Below are positions 1 to 6,657 of a DNA stretch of 7,175 nt, one piece after another. Below the pieces are notes generated by a model. It worked only from the letters and a program-made list of their open reading frames with translations, was not told the origin of the DNA and made no database searches. Source of the stretch: CANHEE01 sp043777755. Its GTDB lineage: Bacteria > Bacteroidota > Bacteroidia > Chitinophagales > Saprospiraceae. The stretch covers positions 1 through 7,175 of the forward strand of contig JAYWHK010000268.1 of assembly GCA_043777755.1 (NCBI GenBank), written 5' to 3'. Made by a program: the position numbers and the translations under genes. How positions within the stretch are numbered: position 1 is the stretch's first letter; the number at the start of each line of letters is the position of its first letter.

Positions 1-267
1 AATAGGGTAACTGCCGTAGTCGAAGACTTTGAAGCCTGGTGCTACGGTTTCGGGAATAACGGCTTTGAGGTCTGTGGCGGCTTTGTCGAGTTGTGCGAAT
101 TCTTCATTTTTGATGCCCGTGTGGTTGGTTTCTTCGTAGGCACTGCCAACGCCTTTGCCGAGTTCTCGTAAGCCGTGTATGGTGTTGGTGTCTATGACTG
201 GGTTTTGTGCGCTAAGGATGGTACTTAGTACAAGGAGTAGGAGTAGAATTATGTTGTATTTTTTCAT
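1..267 (-). CDS. N-terminal part of an exported protein of unknown function (runs off the left edge)
   Basis: The frame is open from ATG (265-267 on the plus strand reads CAT) to the window edge: 89 codons, no stop. The protein starts MKKYNIILLLLLVLS and has a classic signal peptide: two lysines, a hydrophobic core at residues 6-18, and a probable cleavage after Ala20 (LSA|Q) leaving Gln21 first. The mature part seen (NPVIDTNTIHGLRELGKGVG onward) is polar, with no motif I recognise, so no function is assigned. The start is chosen because it gives a complete signal peptide. It follows the FN3 gene on the same strand after 117 bp, which contain a long hairpin, so it may have its own transcript or be reached by read-through. 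Its composition stands out: about 50% GC by hand count over 1-240, with many C-ending codons (AAC, TAC, GGC, ACC, CTC), while the FN3 gene is visibly more AT-rich. Secretion is likely; the role is unknown. Confidence 0.8.
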   Translation of the reverse strand, partial: MKKYNIILLLLLVLSTILSAQNPVIDTNTIHGLRELGKGVGSAYEETNHTGIKNEEFAQLDKAATDLKAVIPETVAPGFKVFDYGSYPI

Positions 268-315
268 TCTTAGTTGTTTTTTAATTTACTGTTTGTGGTG
301 ATAGACTAAAATAAT

Positions 316-374
316 TTTAGCACACAGATTTTACAGGTTCTCTAAGCGAAACCCTGTAAAATCTGTGTGCTAAA
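316..374 (-). terminator. 22-bp perfect inverted repeat, probable transcription terminator of the FN3 gene
   Basis: The arms at 316-337 and 353-374 are perfect reverse complements over 22 bp (TTTAGCACACAGATTTTACA... against its complement) around a 15-nt loop. The hairpin begins 11 bp beyond the stop codon of the 1131-residue gene, where a terminator would sit. On the minus strand no clean U-run follows the stem (only an AT-rich AATTATTTTAG), so it is not a textbook intrinsic terminator; it could also stabilise the 3' end of the mRNA. The perfect pairing is seen directly; the role is inferred. Confidence 0.7.
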
Positions 375-384
375 CCCAACCTTA

Positions 385-3300
385 TTACTGCACTTTAAAT
401 GGTGCGCTTAATCGAGAACTCGTGCCATCTTTGAATCTAACAATAACTTGGTAGCCAAGAATTGAAGGACTTTTAAGAGATAGAATAGTATTTAGGTCGT
501 CGTCATCTACTAAGAAGGCTTGCAAATTTGAAGTATTGGGTAGCGGAGTTCCAGTATTTCCATTTGGGTTATTGCCCGTTCCTGCATTGGGAATTAACAT
601 ATAAGTATCTGTTGCTGAATCTTCATAACGGTCAAAACCTTTGACCGATGATTGCAATTTCAAAGTCGTTGTAGCTCCTGTTGGAATGGCAACTGAAACA
701 ACTGGATTTCCTACATCTGGATAATTGTCATAAGTATTGGTAGTATTTTCATAAACTAATGTTGTTTGAGATAATTTAGGGTAGGTTTTTGTTGAAATCC
801 CTACTATTGCACCAGAAGCTTTGTCTATGTACTCATAGTGACCTAATTGCATTTGGCTAAAACTCAAAAGTTTGCCTACCAAAGCCCCTTTATTTGTATT
901 TGCTGTTCCTGTATTTGGTGAACCAATAGGAACTTGAATGTATATGTCTGTATTCGTATCTATAAAGTAGTCATAAGTGCCAATCTGTCCTTTTTTAACT
1001 AATGTTGGTGTTGCAGATGTCGGTATGAATACTATTGAACCTTTTGGGTCTAAGTATTCATCGTAGCTTATTTTTTGGCTTATGGCTTGAAAAGTCAATG
1101 TTGTTTGACTTAGCTGTGCAAAACCATTTGGAATTCCTACTATTGTTCCTGTAGCTTTATCTTCGTATTCATTATAGCCATTGACATTTTGAATAAAGAC
1201 CAAATTAGCACCAAGTAGTGCATTTGGAGAAGCAGGACTTCCTCCGCCTTTTATTGTCGGGTTGTTAATTCCAGTTTTTTGCCCTGTAATATTAAGGGTA
1301 ATATCTGTTTTTGTATCGTAATAAACAGTAATCGCTCCGCTAACTTTTACTTGGAGATTCGGAGTTGAAAGTGTTGGCATTTGGACAGTAGCACTACCAT
1401 CAACATAGTTATCATAAGTCCCAAAAGTATTTTCGTACGTAATCACCGTTTGTGATAATTTCATACTTGCTGGAAATACAACGGTAGAACCTGATGTTTT
1501 ATCAACATATTCATAATAACCATTATTGAGAGATAAGAAATACAAATTATCATCTAATAATCTTGTTGAAGTATTGGTCGTATTTTTTATGACAGATGGA
1601 TTATTACTACCCGTATTGTTAGAACTGTTGCTTGTATTTCTTATATTTGGATTACCTAATGTAACGTTTCCGCTTCCACCATTTGGGCTTGGTAATGCTA
1701 TTGTTCCTTTAAAAATAGCATCGTCATAATTGATGGATTTAAGTAAAATTGGCTGCTTACTGTTAAAACTTCTATAAATCTGAAAATCATAGATATTTTT
1801 CGTTGCAGGATATTCCCAATACAATTTAATATAGCCATCAATACCCGTATTTCCATTTGTAAGTTGGCTGGCATTGTTGAGATAGGTATATTTTAATGCT
1901 TTGTCTTCAAAAGCATAGGGATTAATGATGTCTGGGTGAAATCCACCTGCGTAGTTTTTAGCTCTGAATACTTTTGACATGGAAAAAAGCCCCGCATCGT
2001 CATAAGCGACAAGGCGATAGTCGTATTCTTCCATTATTTCACCTTTGTTATCGAAGTAAAAATTAGATGGAATTGGATTAGAAGCATCAATCGTTTGGAT
2101 TACTTTCCATTCATCAGTAATTGATATTTTGCGTTCAAGCTCGTGTTTGACAACATCTTTACTTGGACTTTTGAAAAAGTCAATTTGAATACCTAATGTT
2201 ACTGATTTTACGTCAATTATTGTAGGCATTGCTGGCGGAATTACATCAGGAATCGTCGCTTCAATGGCTTCTGAAAAGCCCGAGCGATTTTCCCTAAAAT
2301 CATAAGCGGCAAGTTTAAAATAAGTTTTATCTGCCAATATGTCAATATCAAAATAATGATTAAACGTTGTTTGTTTGATTTTACTTTCTGTAATTGCGAC
2401 GTAATTACCGTCTTGATGGTTACTTGTAAATACTTGATAACCTGAAAAATCATCTTCTGTATTGGCTTGCCATTCAATGATAACATTGCCATTTTTGTCA
2501 ATAGTCGCTGTGCCTCCTTGCGGTGGTGCAGGTGGTTCATGGTCTTCTAATTGTCCAAGAACAGGTGAAGATATAATTTCGTAGTCATTTTCATCAACTG
2601 CAACCAATACATAGTAATTGGTTGCTAATGGTTGATCATCCGTGAACTCTTGCTTGCCTGGGTCAAGATGGTCAGCAATTAAACTATAATGTCCATCTTT
2701 TTTATTTGCTCTAATAATTTGAAAGTGCCTAATCTTTTTGAAATATTCTTCAGGAACTTTCCATGTAATGGTTATATTTTTATCAATTGGCACAACGTCT
2801 TCAATAGAAGGTGTAAAAGCCAATGGAGCTGGTCTGCCTTCGGCATATACAATATCACTACGACGACCTTCTTTGCCGAAAGAGGTATGCCCGACAACAT
2901 AATATTGGTATTTTACTTTATTTTCGGGTAGTTTGTCGGTATAAGTGATGTTTTGCGTTCCTTCTTCAATATTTGCTAAAAAACGTTCTTTTGTGATTTT
3001 TTCAAAGCCTTGGTCTTCTCTACTGCGATAAATGTCAAAAGAGTTGTAGGTGTCATCTGCGTCCAATTTCCATTTGAGCGTTGCAGTGCTATCACCGCTT
3101 TCTGTGATTAAATCAGAAACCATTGGCAATGGCTTGACTTCTTTTTGATATGTACGTACTGTAATAAAATTAACCGTTTGATTTTTTTCTTCTTCAGGTT
3201 CTAACTTGGCAACCTTTATACTAAAAATGTATTCATGTTCGGGTTCAATTTCATAGTCACGAAAAAACATTGCCATCAATTGGGCAGCTTCCACATTTAA

Positions 3301-3780
3301 GTCTGTTGCTAATAGACTGAACATATACCTGTTTTTCTTTTGGTCTTCAAAGTTTTTAGCTACAATGAGTGGATTCTTTGTAAATGTTTCAAGTTGAAAT
3401 TCTTCAGGATTATATACTGCATTCCCTGCAATTTGAACATTGTCATTGCTATTGCTGAAAAACTGATCTGGGCCAGCTATGTGTAAATGAAAATTCTGAG
3501 CATTGGCGTACATCTCCTCGTATGGAACTTTCTCACCATGTCTTTCGCTCACCATTTTGGTCAAGACGTAACCTCTTTTGTTCCCCATTTCCCACGTATG
3601 GTAATTTTGAGGTGCCCAGCGTAGAAGTATCTGATTCTGTTCAACATCATAATACGCTCTGATGCCCGTGCTAATATTTTTGTCTGTAAGAATGTTGCCT
3701 TGTGCTTGGATATTTTGATTACAAAAAATTGTAAGTATCAAAGCCAGCATTGTGGTAGATAGTAGTTTTAATGTTCCCAT
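385..3780 (-). CDS. Large exported multi-FN3 protein with a nested repeat insertion near its C-terminus
   Basis: This 1131-residue protein is predicted to be exported. The signal peptide is residues 1-26 (LLSTTMLALILTIF core, then NIQA|Q), leaving Gln27 first. Residues 30-210 look like a divergent FN3-type module with a long helical insertion (ILLRWAPQNYHTW at 51-63; EHEYIFSIKV at 181-190). Four more typical FN3 modules follow at about 216-314, 317-408, 418-510 and 515-607, each with the W/Y core pattern (LKWKL, ITITW, IIEWQ; then YRS or similar, then YxYxV); PP-rich linkers such as EPPAPP (415-420) separate some of them. A sixth FN3 begins at about 645 (IKLYWEYP, FQIYRSF) but seems to resume only at 1087-1131 (FLVDDDD, GYQVIVRFKDGTSSRLS). 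The stretch between holds three repeat units (741-833, 855-953, 966-1065). No T9SS tail, transmembrane helix, anchor or catalytic motif is visible, so the final location is uncertain: periplasm, surface, or part of a secreted complex. It lies 55 bp after the 328-residue T9SS cargo gene with no hairpin between, suggesting co-transcription. A scaffold or adhesive role is inference only. Confidence 0.9.
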   Translation of the reverse strand: MGTLKLLSTTMLALILTIFCNQNIQAQGNILTDKNISTGIRAYYDVEQNQILLRWAPQNYHTWEMGNKRGYVLTKMVSERHGEKVPYEEMYANAQNFHLHIAGPDQFFSNSNDNVQIAGNAVYNPEEFQLETFTKNPLIVAKNFEDQKKNRYMFSLLATDLNVEAAQLMAMFFRDYEIEPEHEYIFSIKVAKLEPEEEKNQTVNFITVRTYQKEVKPLPMVSDLITESGDSTATLKWKLDADDTYNSFDIYRSREDQGFEKITKERFLANIEEGTQNITYTDKLPENKVKYQYYVVGHTSFGKEGRRSDIVYAEGRPAPLAFTPSIEDVVPIDKNITITWKVPEEYFKKIRHFQIIRANKKDGHYSLIADHLDPGKQEFTDDQPLATNYYVLVAVDENDYEIISSPVLGQLEDHEPPAPPQGGTATIDKNGNVIIEWQANTEDDFSGYQVFTSNHQDGNYVAITESKIKQTTFNHYFDIDILADKTYFKLAAYDFRENRSGFSEAIEATIPDVIPPAMPTIIDVKSVTLGIQIDFFKSPSKDVVKHELERKISITDEWKVIQTIDASNPIPSNFYFDNKGEIMEEYDYRLVAYDDAGLFSMSKVFRAKNYAGGFHPDIINPYAFEDKALKYTYLNNASQLTNGNTGIDGYIKLYWEYPATKNIYDFQIYRSFNSKQPILLKSINYDDAIFKGTIALPSPNGGSGNVTLGNPNIRNTSNSSNNTGSNNPSVIKNTTNTSTRLLDDNLYFLSLNNGYYEYVDKTSGSTVVFPASMKLSQTVITYENTFGTYDNYVDGSATVQMPTLSTPNLQVKVSGAITVYYDTKTDITLNITGQKTGINNPTIKGGGSPASPNALLGANLVFIQNVNGYNEYEDKATGTIVGIPNGFAQLSQTTLTFQAISQKISYDEYLDPKGSIVFIPTSATPTLVKKGQIGTYDYFIDTNTDIYIQVPIGSPNTGTANTNKGALVGKLLSFSQMQLGHYEYIDKASGAIVGISTKTYPKLSQTTLVYENTTNTYDNYPDVGNPVVSVAIPTGATTTLKLQSSVKGFDRYEDSATDTYMLIPNAGTGNNPNGNTGTPLPNTSNLQAFLVDDDDLNTILSLKSPSILGYQVIVRFKDGTSSRLSAPFKVQ
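586..1560 (-). repeat. Three tandem protein-coding repeat units, each with three related sub-units (3 x 3)
   Basis: Inside the FN3 gene, three units lie at 1282-1560 (residues 741-833), 922-1218 (855-953) and 586-885 (966-1065). Each reads in the same order. Sub-unit a: GxYEYxDKxSGxxVxxP-like (YYEYVDKTSGSTVVFP; YNEYEDKATGTIVGIP; HYEYIDKASGAIVGIS). Sub-unit b: LSQTxxxYEN...TYDNYxD......P (starting at 774, 890 and 1003). Sub-unit c: TxTL......Y/F-D-x-Y/F-x-D-xxTD (ending near 833, 953 and 1065). The three sub-units also resemble each other (aromatic-x-x-aromatic-x-Asp, then Pro), giving nine related units of about 30 residues. Linkers rich in N, G, T and P separate the large units. Synonymous sites have diverged between copies, so the duplications are not recent. 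Confidence 0.85.
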
Positions 3781-3835
3781 GATAATATGAATTTATTGTT
3801 GAATTTTTAATATATGGATTTAAAATTAAATAAAG

Positions 3836-4822
3836 TTATTGCTTGGCGAATCGTCGAATAAAGCGTTCATTGTTGGTGTCTATGATGATTTGATATATGC
3901 CTTGTGGTAATGTAGTGGTATCAAAGTTAAAATTTTGTTTTCCTTTAACGATCATACTTTTATTTTCTTTGATGCTTGCCCGTCCTGCAATGTCTATAAT
4001 ATTAATGGTAATCTCTGCGTTTGGTGTATTCGATGTGGCTGGTTGATAGACTGTAAAGTTAATTTCGTTGTCAGTTGGATTCGGAAATGCTTCACTAACT
4101 TCAAAACCTGTTCCATTGTTCGTATTGGAACTAATTTTGGCAGATATAGGGCAATCCGCCAATGTACAGGTTCCAGACCAGTTCATTGTGAAACCGCCAC
4201 AAGAAAAATAATTGTTGATGCAAAGCAAATACTGTTCTCTTTGAAGCGCATTGATGCCCGCTACAAATCCATCATTAGTGGATTCTAAAGATACGACACA
4301 ACCATCTTTTGTGAACAGGTCAGGATCACCCATTTTGAGTCCTGAGTTCTTACCTTGGCAATAGGTTACTTTCTCGCCACCTACTTCTGGTCCATTGGTC
4401 GCTGCTCGGATAGGCTGCCATTCACCTTTTATATTTTTTTTGAACAATACAAAGTCTAAATCATCGTCAGAACTACTTGATTGTGAGCCAATACTGAACT
4501 CTAATGTGCCAGAACTGGCAATGGTAAAAGTGTACCATGCTGAATGGGTTTCTACCAAATTGCTATTGGGTAGTATGATTTCATTTAAATCTGTTCCTGC
4601 TTTGGCAAGATTGGCTACACTGAGTTGTGCTTTTGAACAGATGTTCACTGCATTTTTTTTGTCGGCATTTAAAAGTGGCGTTGTACAGCTTTCTGTAACC
4701 GTTGTTGTTGTTGAACCTGAGTCATCGCCACCTTCAGAAAAAACATCTACTTCCTTTTGAGCAATGAGTATTTGCATTAGAAATGCAAGTGTGAGTGTAA
4801 GTGTTGTTAATAGCTTTTTCAT
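3836..4822 (-). CDS. Secreted Cys-rich protein with a T9SS type A C-terminal sorting domain
   Basis: This 328-residue protein is probably carried across the outer membrane by T9SS. The signal peptide (MKKLLTTLTLTLAFLMQILIA|Q) leaves Gln22 first; an acidic, Ser/Thr-rich stretch (FSEGGDDSGSTTTTVTES, 28-45) follows. The central domain, about 46-224, has the pattern SAWYTFTIASSGTLEFSI (94-111) followed by DDDLDFVLFK (119-128), as in bacterial pre-peptidase C-terminal-like or related beta-sandwich domains common in Bacteroidota surface proteins. Eight cysteines (46, 62, 155, 175, 201, 208, 219, 224) could form four disulfides. The C-terminal sorting domain spans about 240-328, with FPNP at 246-249, INIIDIAGR at 273-281, GIYQIIID at 308-315 and a basic end (RFIRRFAKQ). 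The ATG is preceded by an A-rich leader (minus strand ACAAAAAATT) with no Shine-Dalgarno sequence, normal for this phylum. The FN3 gene starts 55 bp downstream. No catalytic residues are recognisable; a surface or adhesive role is inferred. Confidence 0.9.
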   Translation of the reverse strand: MKKLLTTLTLTLAFLMQILIAQKEVDVFSEGGDDSGSTTTTVTESCTTPLLNADKKNAVNICSKAQLSVANLAKAGTDLNEIILPNSNLVETHSAWYTFTIASSGTLEFSIGSQSSSSDDDLDFVLFKKNIKGEWQPIRAATNGPEVGGEKVTYCQGKNSGLKMGDPDLFTKDGCVVSLESTNDGFVAGINALQREQYLLCINNYFSCGGFTMNWSGTCTLADCPISAKISSNTNNGTGFEVSEAFPNPTDNEINFTVYQPATSNTPNAEITINIIDIAGRASIKENKSMIVKGKQNFNFDTTTLPQGIYQIIIDTNNERFIRRFAKQ

Positions 4823-4866
4823 AATTTTTTGTTTTTGTTAATTTTTTATTGTGAGAACTCTGGCTA

Positions 4867-4907
4867 AATTACTTACAGCCAAACTAAAAAATTGGCTGTA
4901 AGTAATT
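4867..4907 (-). terminator. 16-bp perfect inverted repeat, probable terminator of the 546-residue gene
   Basis: The arms AATTACTTACAGCCAA (4867-4882) and TTGGCTGTAAGTAATT (4892-4907) pair perfectly around the 9-nt loop ACTAAAAAA. The hairpin sits 29 bp past the stop of the 546-residue gene and 44 bp before the start of the 328-residue gene. No U-run follows the stem on the minus strand, though the loop itself is U-rich there. It could instead act in the 5' leader of the downstream gene: a TTAGTTTG near the loop, one base off the Bacteroidota -7 consensus TAnnTTTG, makes overlap with a promoter possible. The rest of this 114-bp gap shows nothing further. Confidence 0.6.
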
Positions 4908-4936
4908 GCTGTCAAGCTGAATCTTAGCAGTACAGT

Positions 4937-6577
4937 TTATTGAATGATTAATTTCTGTGTGTTTGTTCTTGCATCGCTTGTAATTATTTGGACAAAGTAA
5001 ATTCCTTTGGTCATGTTTTTCAATTCGATGTTTTGTTGCTCGCTTTGTATGCTTTGTTTTTGAATGACTTTTCCTTGAAGGTCGTATATGCTTAATTGAG
5101 CAGTACTTCCTTGTAGGGCGACATTGAGTGTTGCTACAGTATTGCTATTGCTTGGATTTGGCTGTATGGTAAAAAGTGTTTTGTCTTCTTGTGTTTGGTC
5201 TTTACTATCAGTGGTTAATTTAATCTCGAGCTTGTACGGTTCATAGCCTGTTTTTGCATCTACTTCGCAAGCAAATATCAGGTTGGTTTTGCCACCAAAA
5301 GTTGCTAATGAAAAATGACGAGGCGATGAACTCGCTGCACCTGGTGCCATGTCTGCAATGAGTTTTGTTCCTGCTACTGTGCCATTTGTAACCATAGGTT
5401 CTCTACCGTAGTCTTTGCCATCATTATATACTGCTGAAAAATAAATATCGTTTCCGATGCGCTCGAAATCTTCGGGTGCACTACTCCCTGTACCTTTGTT
5501 GAGGTCTATCTCATAAGTACCCGCAGCTGTACCATCTGTTACCCAAAGTTCTTTGCCATTGGTGTCTGTTGCAGTGAATACCGCATACTTTTCAGCTGAA
5601 AATGTATAAATAAAATTTTTTAATTTTACAATTGGTTTTGTACCCGCTACCGTACCGTCTGTTTCACGCAACTCATTGGGCGTAACTCCGCCATCAAGAG
5701 AAGTGCAAAAAAGAAAATCTTTGTTGTTGAAACTTACTAAATTAGCTACGACTTTGTTATTGTGTAGAGGTGTAAGTTTTTGAGTAGCAGGATTATAGGC
5801 ATTTGCAATAACACCTCCTTGAAGACCTATCCCAACGTATAGATTTTTTGCGCCTGGACGGATGGAAGCTACTTCTTTTGTAAAATCGGCTGGGCTGTAG
5901 ATTTTTTTCGTACCCGCCACTGTGCCATCGCTTTCCCAAAGGGCTGCGTCATCATTGTTAGGGTCTTTGTCATAACCTTTAAAGTAAAGTTTTCCTTTAT
6001 AGACCGTTAAGTTTTTGGCTATAACGGGATTAAGTAATACAGTACCTGCTTCTGTGCCATCGCTGACCCACAAACCTCTACCTACGCCACTGAATACAGC
6101 AAAAAATAGTTTTGAGCCTATCATCGTCAATGCTTCTGGGTAAGAACCTACTGTACCTGGCTCTATATCTTTGAGTACTTTAGTGCCTGCCGCTGTGCCA
6201 TCGCTAGTCCATACTTCATAGTCATACTTTCCAATTAGGTTTTTGAAACCAATGTAGTAAAAGCGGTCTTTGATTGGGTCATAGACATGCGACTGATTGC
6301 CATTATATGAATAATCATTAGAAAGTGCTACCGTACCTGCGGCTGTGCCATCTGAAATGTATGGATAATAGTCATATCCATCGTCGGAAGCGTGGAAAAA
6401 CATTTTTCCATTTTTTGTCGCTACAAAATAAGGTGCGCCATAGACAGAACTGGAAGCAATACTACCTTTTTTTATATTTGGGTCGCTATTGATGTTTTTT
6501 ATAAGGGTTGGCAATTGTGCCGTGCTAAGGTTGATGCTTAGTACAAGCATCGCTAAGATTTGTTGAATTTTTGTCAT
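4937..6577 (-). CDS. Secreted SDGTxAGT-repeat protein (probable beta-propeller) with a T9SS type A sorting domain
   Basis: This 546-residue protein has a signal peptide (MTKIQQILAMLVLSINLSTA|Q) that leaves Gln21 first, a repeat region at about 43-440, a short polar linker (TTDSKDQTQEDK) and a T9SS C-terminal sorting domain at about 467-546 (IQPNPSN at 471-477, LSIYDLQGK at 495-503, GIYFVQI at 525-531, ending QKLIIQ). The repeat region carries seven copies of a motif close to ELWxSDGTxAGT, at residues 74, 124, 171, 215, 305, 346 and 396, mostly 41-50 apart. The gap from 215 to 305 is double; YNPATQKLTPL (261-271) sits where a motif would fall, so an eighth, degenerate unit is likely. Each unit also has an IGxxLFFxA-type strand, as in blade-like repeats. 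Such repeats are frequent in Bacteroidota secreted proteins, but their ligand is generally unknown. The last motif has Asn for Asp (TNGT). The start gives an intact signal peptide; the leader is AT-rich without a Shine-Dalgarno sequence. A hairpin separates it from the 328-residue gene. No enzymatic residues are evident. Confidence 0.92.
   Translation of the reverse strand: MTKIQQILAMLVLSINLSTAQLPTLIKNINSDPNIKKGSIASSSVYGAPYFVATKNGKMFFHASDDGYDYYPYISDGTAAGTVALSNDYSYNGNQSHVYDPIKDRFYYIGFKNLIGKYDYEVWTSDGTAAGTKVLKDIEPGTVGSYPEALTMIGSKLFFAVFSGVGRGLWVSDGTEAGTVLLNPVIAKNLTVYKGKLYFKGYDKDPNNDDAALWESDGTVAGTKKIYSPADFTKEVASIRPGAKNLYVGIGLQGGVIANAYNPATQKLTPLHNNKVVANLVSFNNKDFLFCTSLDGGVTPNELRETDGTVAGTKPIVKLKNFIYTFSAEKYAVFTATDTNGKELWVTDGTAAGTYEIDLNKGTGSSAPEDFERIGNDIYFSAVYNDGKDYGREPMVTNGTVAGTKLIADMAPGAASSSPRHFSLATFGGKTNLIFACEVDAKTGYEPYKLEIKLTTDSKDQTQEDKTLFTIQPNPSNSNTVATLNVALQGSTAQLSIYDLQGKVIQKQSIQSEQQNIELKNMTKGIYFVQIITSDARTNTQKLIIQ
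5366..6358 (-). repeat. Seven SDGTxAGT motif copies inside the 546-residue gene
   Basis: The motif copies are encoded at 6332-6358 (ISDGTAAGT), 6182-6208 (TSDGTAAGT), 6041-6067 (VSDGTEAGT), 5909-5935 (ESDGTVAGT), 5639-5665 (ETDGTVAGT), 5516-5542 (VTDGTAAGT) and 5366-5392 (VTNGTVAGT). The spacing is regular except for one double interval, between 5909 and 5665, where YNPATQKL replaces the motif. The regular period of about 47 residues suggests one blade per motif. Confidence 0.9.
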
Positions 6578-6649
6578 TATTATTTTTACTTTATTATGAA
6601 TAATTACTTGGTGTTACTTCAAGTTATTGGTTTGGAGTAAGCGGGCGTT

Positions 6650-6657
6650 CAAAATTA
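6650..6657 (-). promoter_or_regulatory. Candidate Bacteroidota -7 element (TAATTTTG) for the 546-residue gene
   Basis: On the minus strand these bases read TAATTTTG, a full match to the Bacteroidota housekeeping -7 consensus TAnnTTTG, 72 bp upstream of the ATG. No TTTG or TTG -33 element is visible at the usual distance upstream, so the call is weak. The element overlaps the outer arm of the nested inverted repeat. Confidence 0.3.

Noticed and set aside
586..1560. Diversity-generating retroelement variable region in the repeat array
   Set aside because: There is no reverse transcriptase or template repeat in the window, and the differences between units are spread over all bases rather than concentrated at adenines.
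1526..1729. Open frame of 67 codons on the plus strand inside the FN3 gene
   Set aside because: It lies antisense to a clearly coding region with repeats and low-complexity linkers, and its product has no recognisable domain; it is a shadow.
2241..2931. Open frames of 99 codons (minus) and 80 codons (plus) within the FN3 gene
   Set aside because: They overlap FN3 modules in other frames and have no independent support.
3706..3780. Lipoprotein signal at Cys20 of the FN3 protein
   Set aside because: The residues before it (LTIFC) do not fit a lipobox, and cleavage at NIQA|Q agrees with the other three proteins.
3935..4760. Two plus-strand open frames (117 and 121 codons) opposite the 328-residue gene
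   Set aside because: The minus strand has a signal peptide, a conserved-style domain and a T9SS tail, whereas these products show no such organisation.
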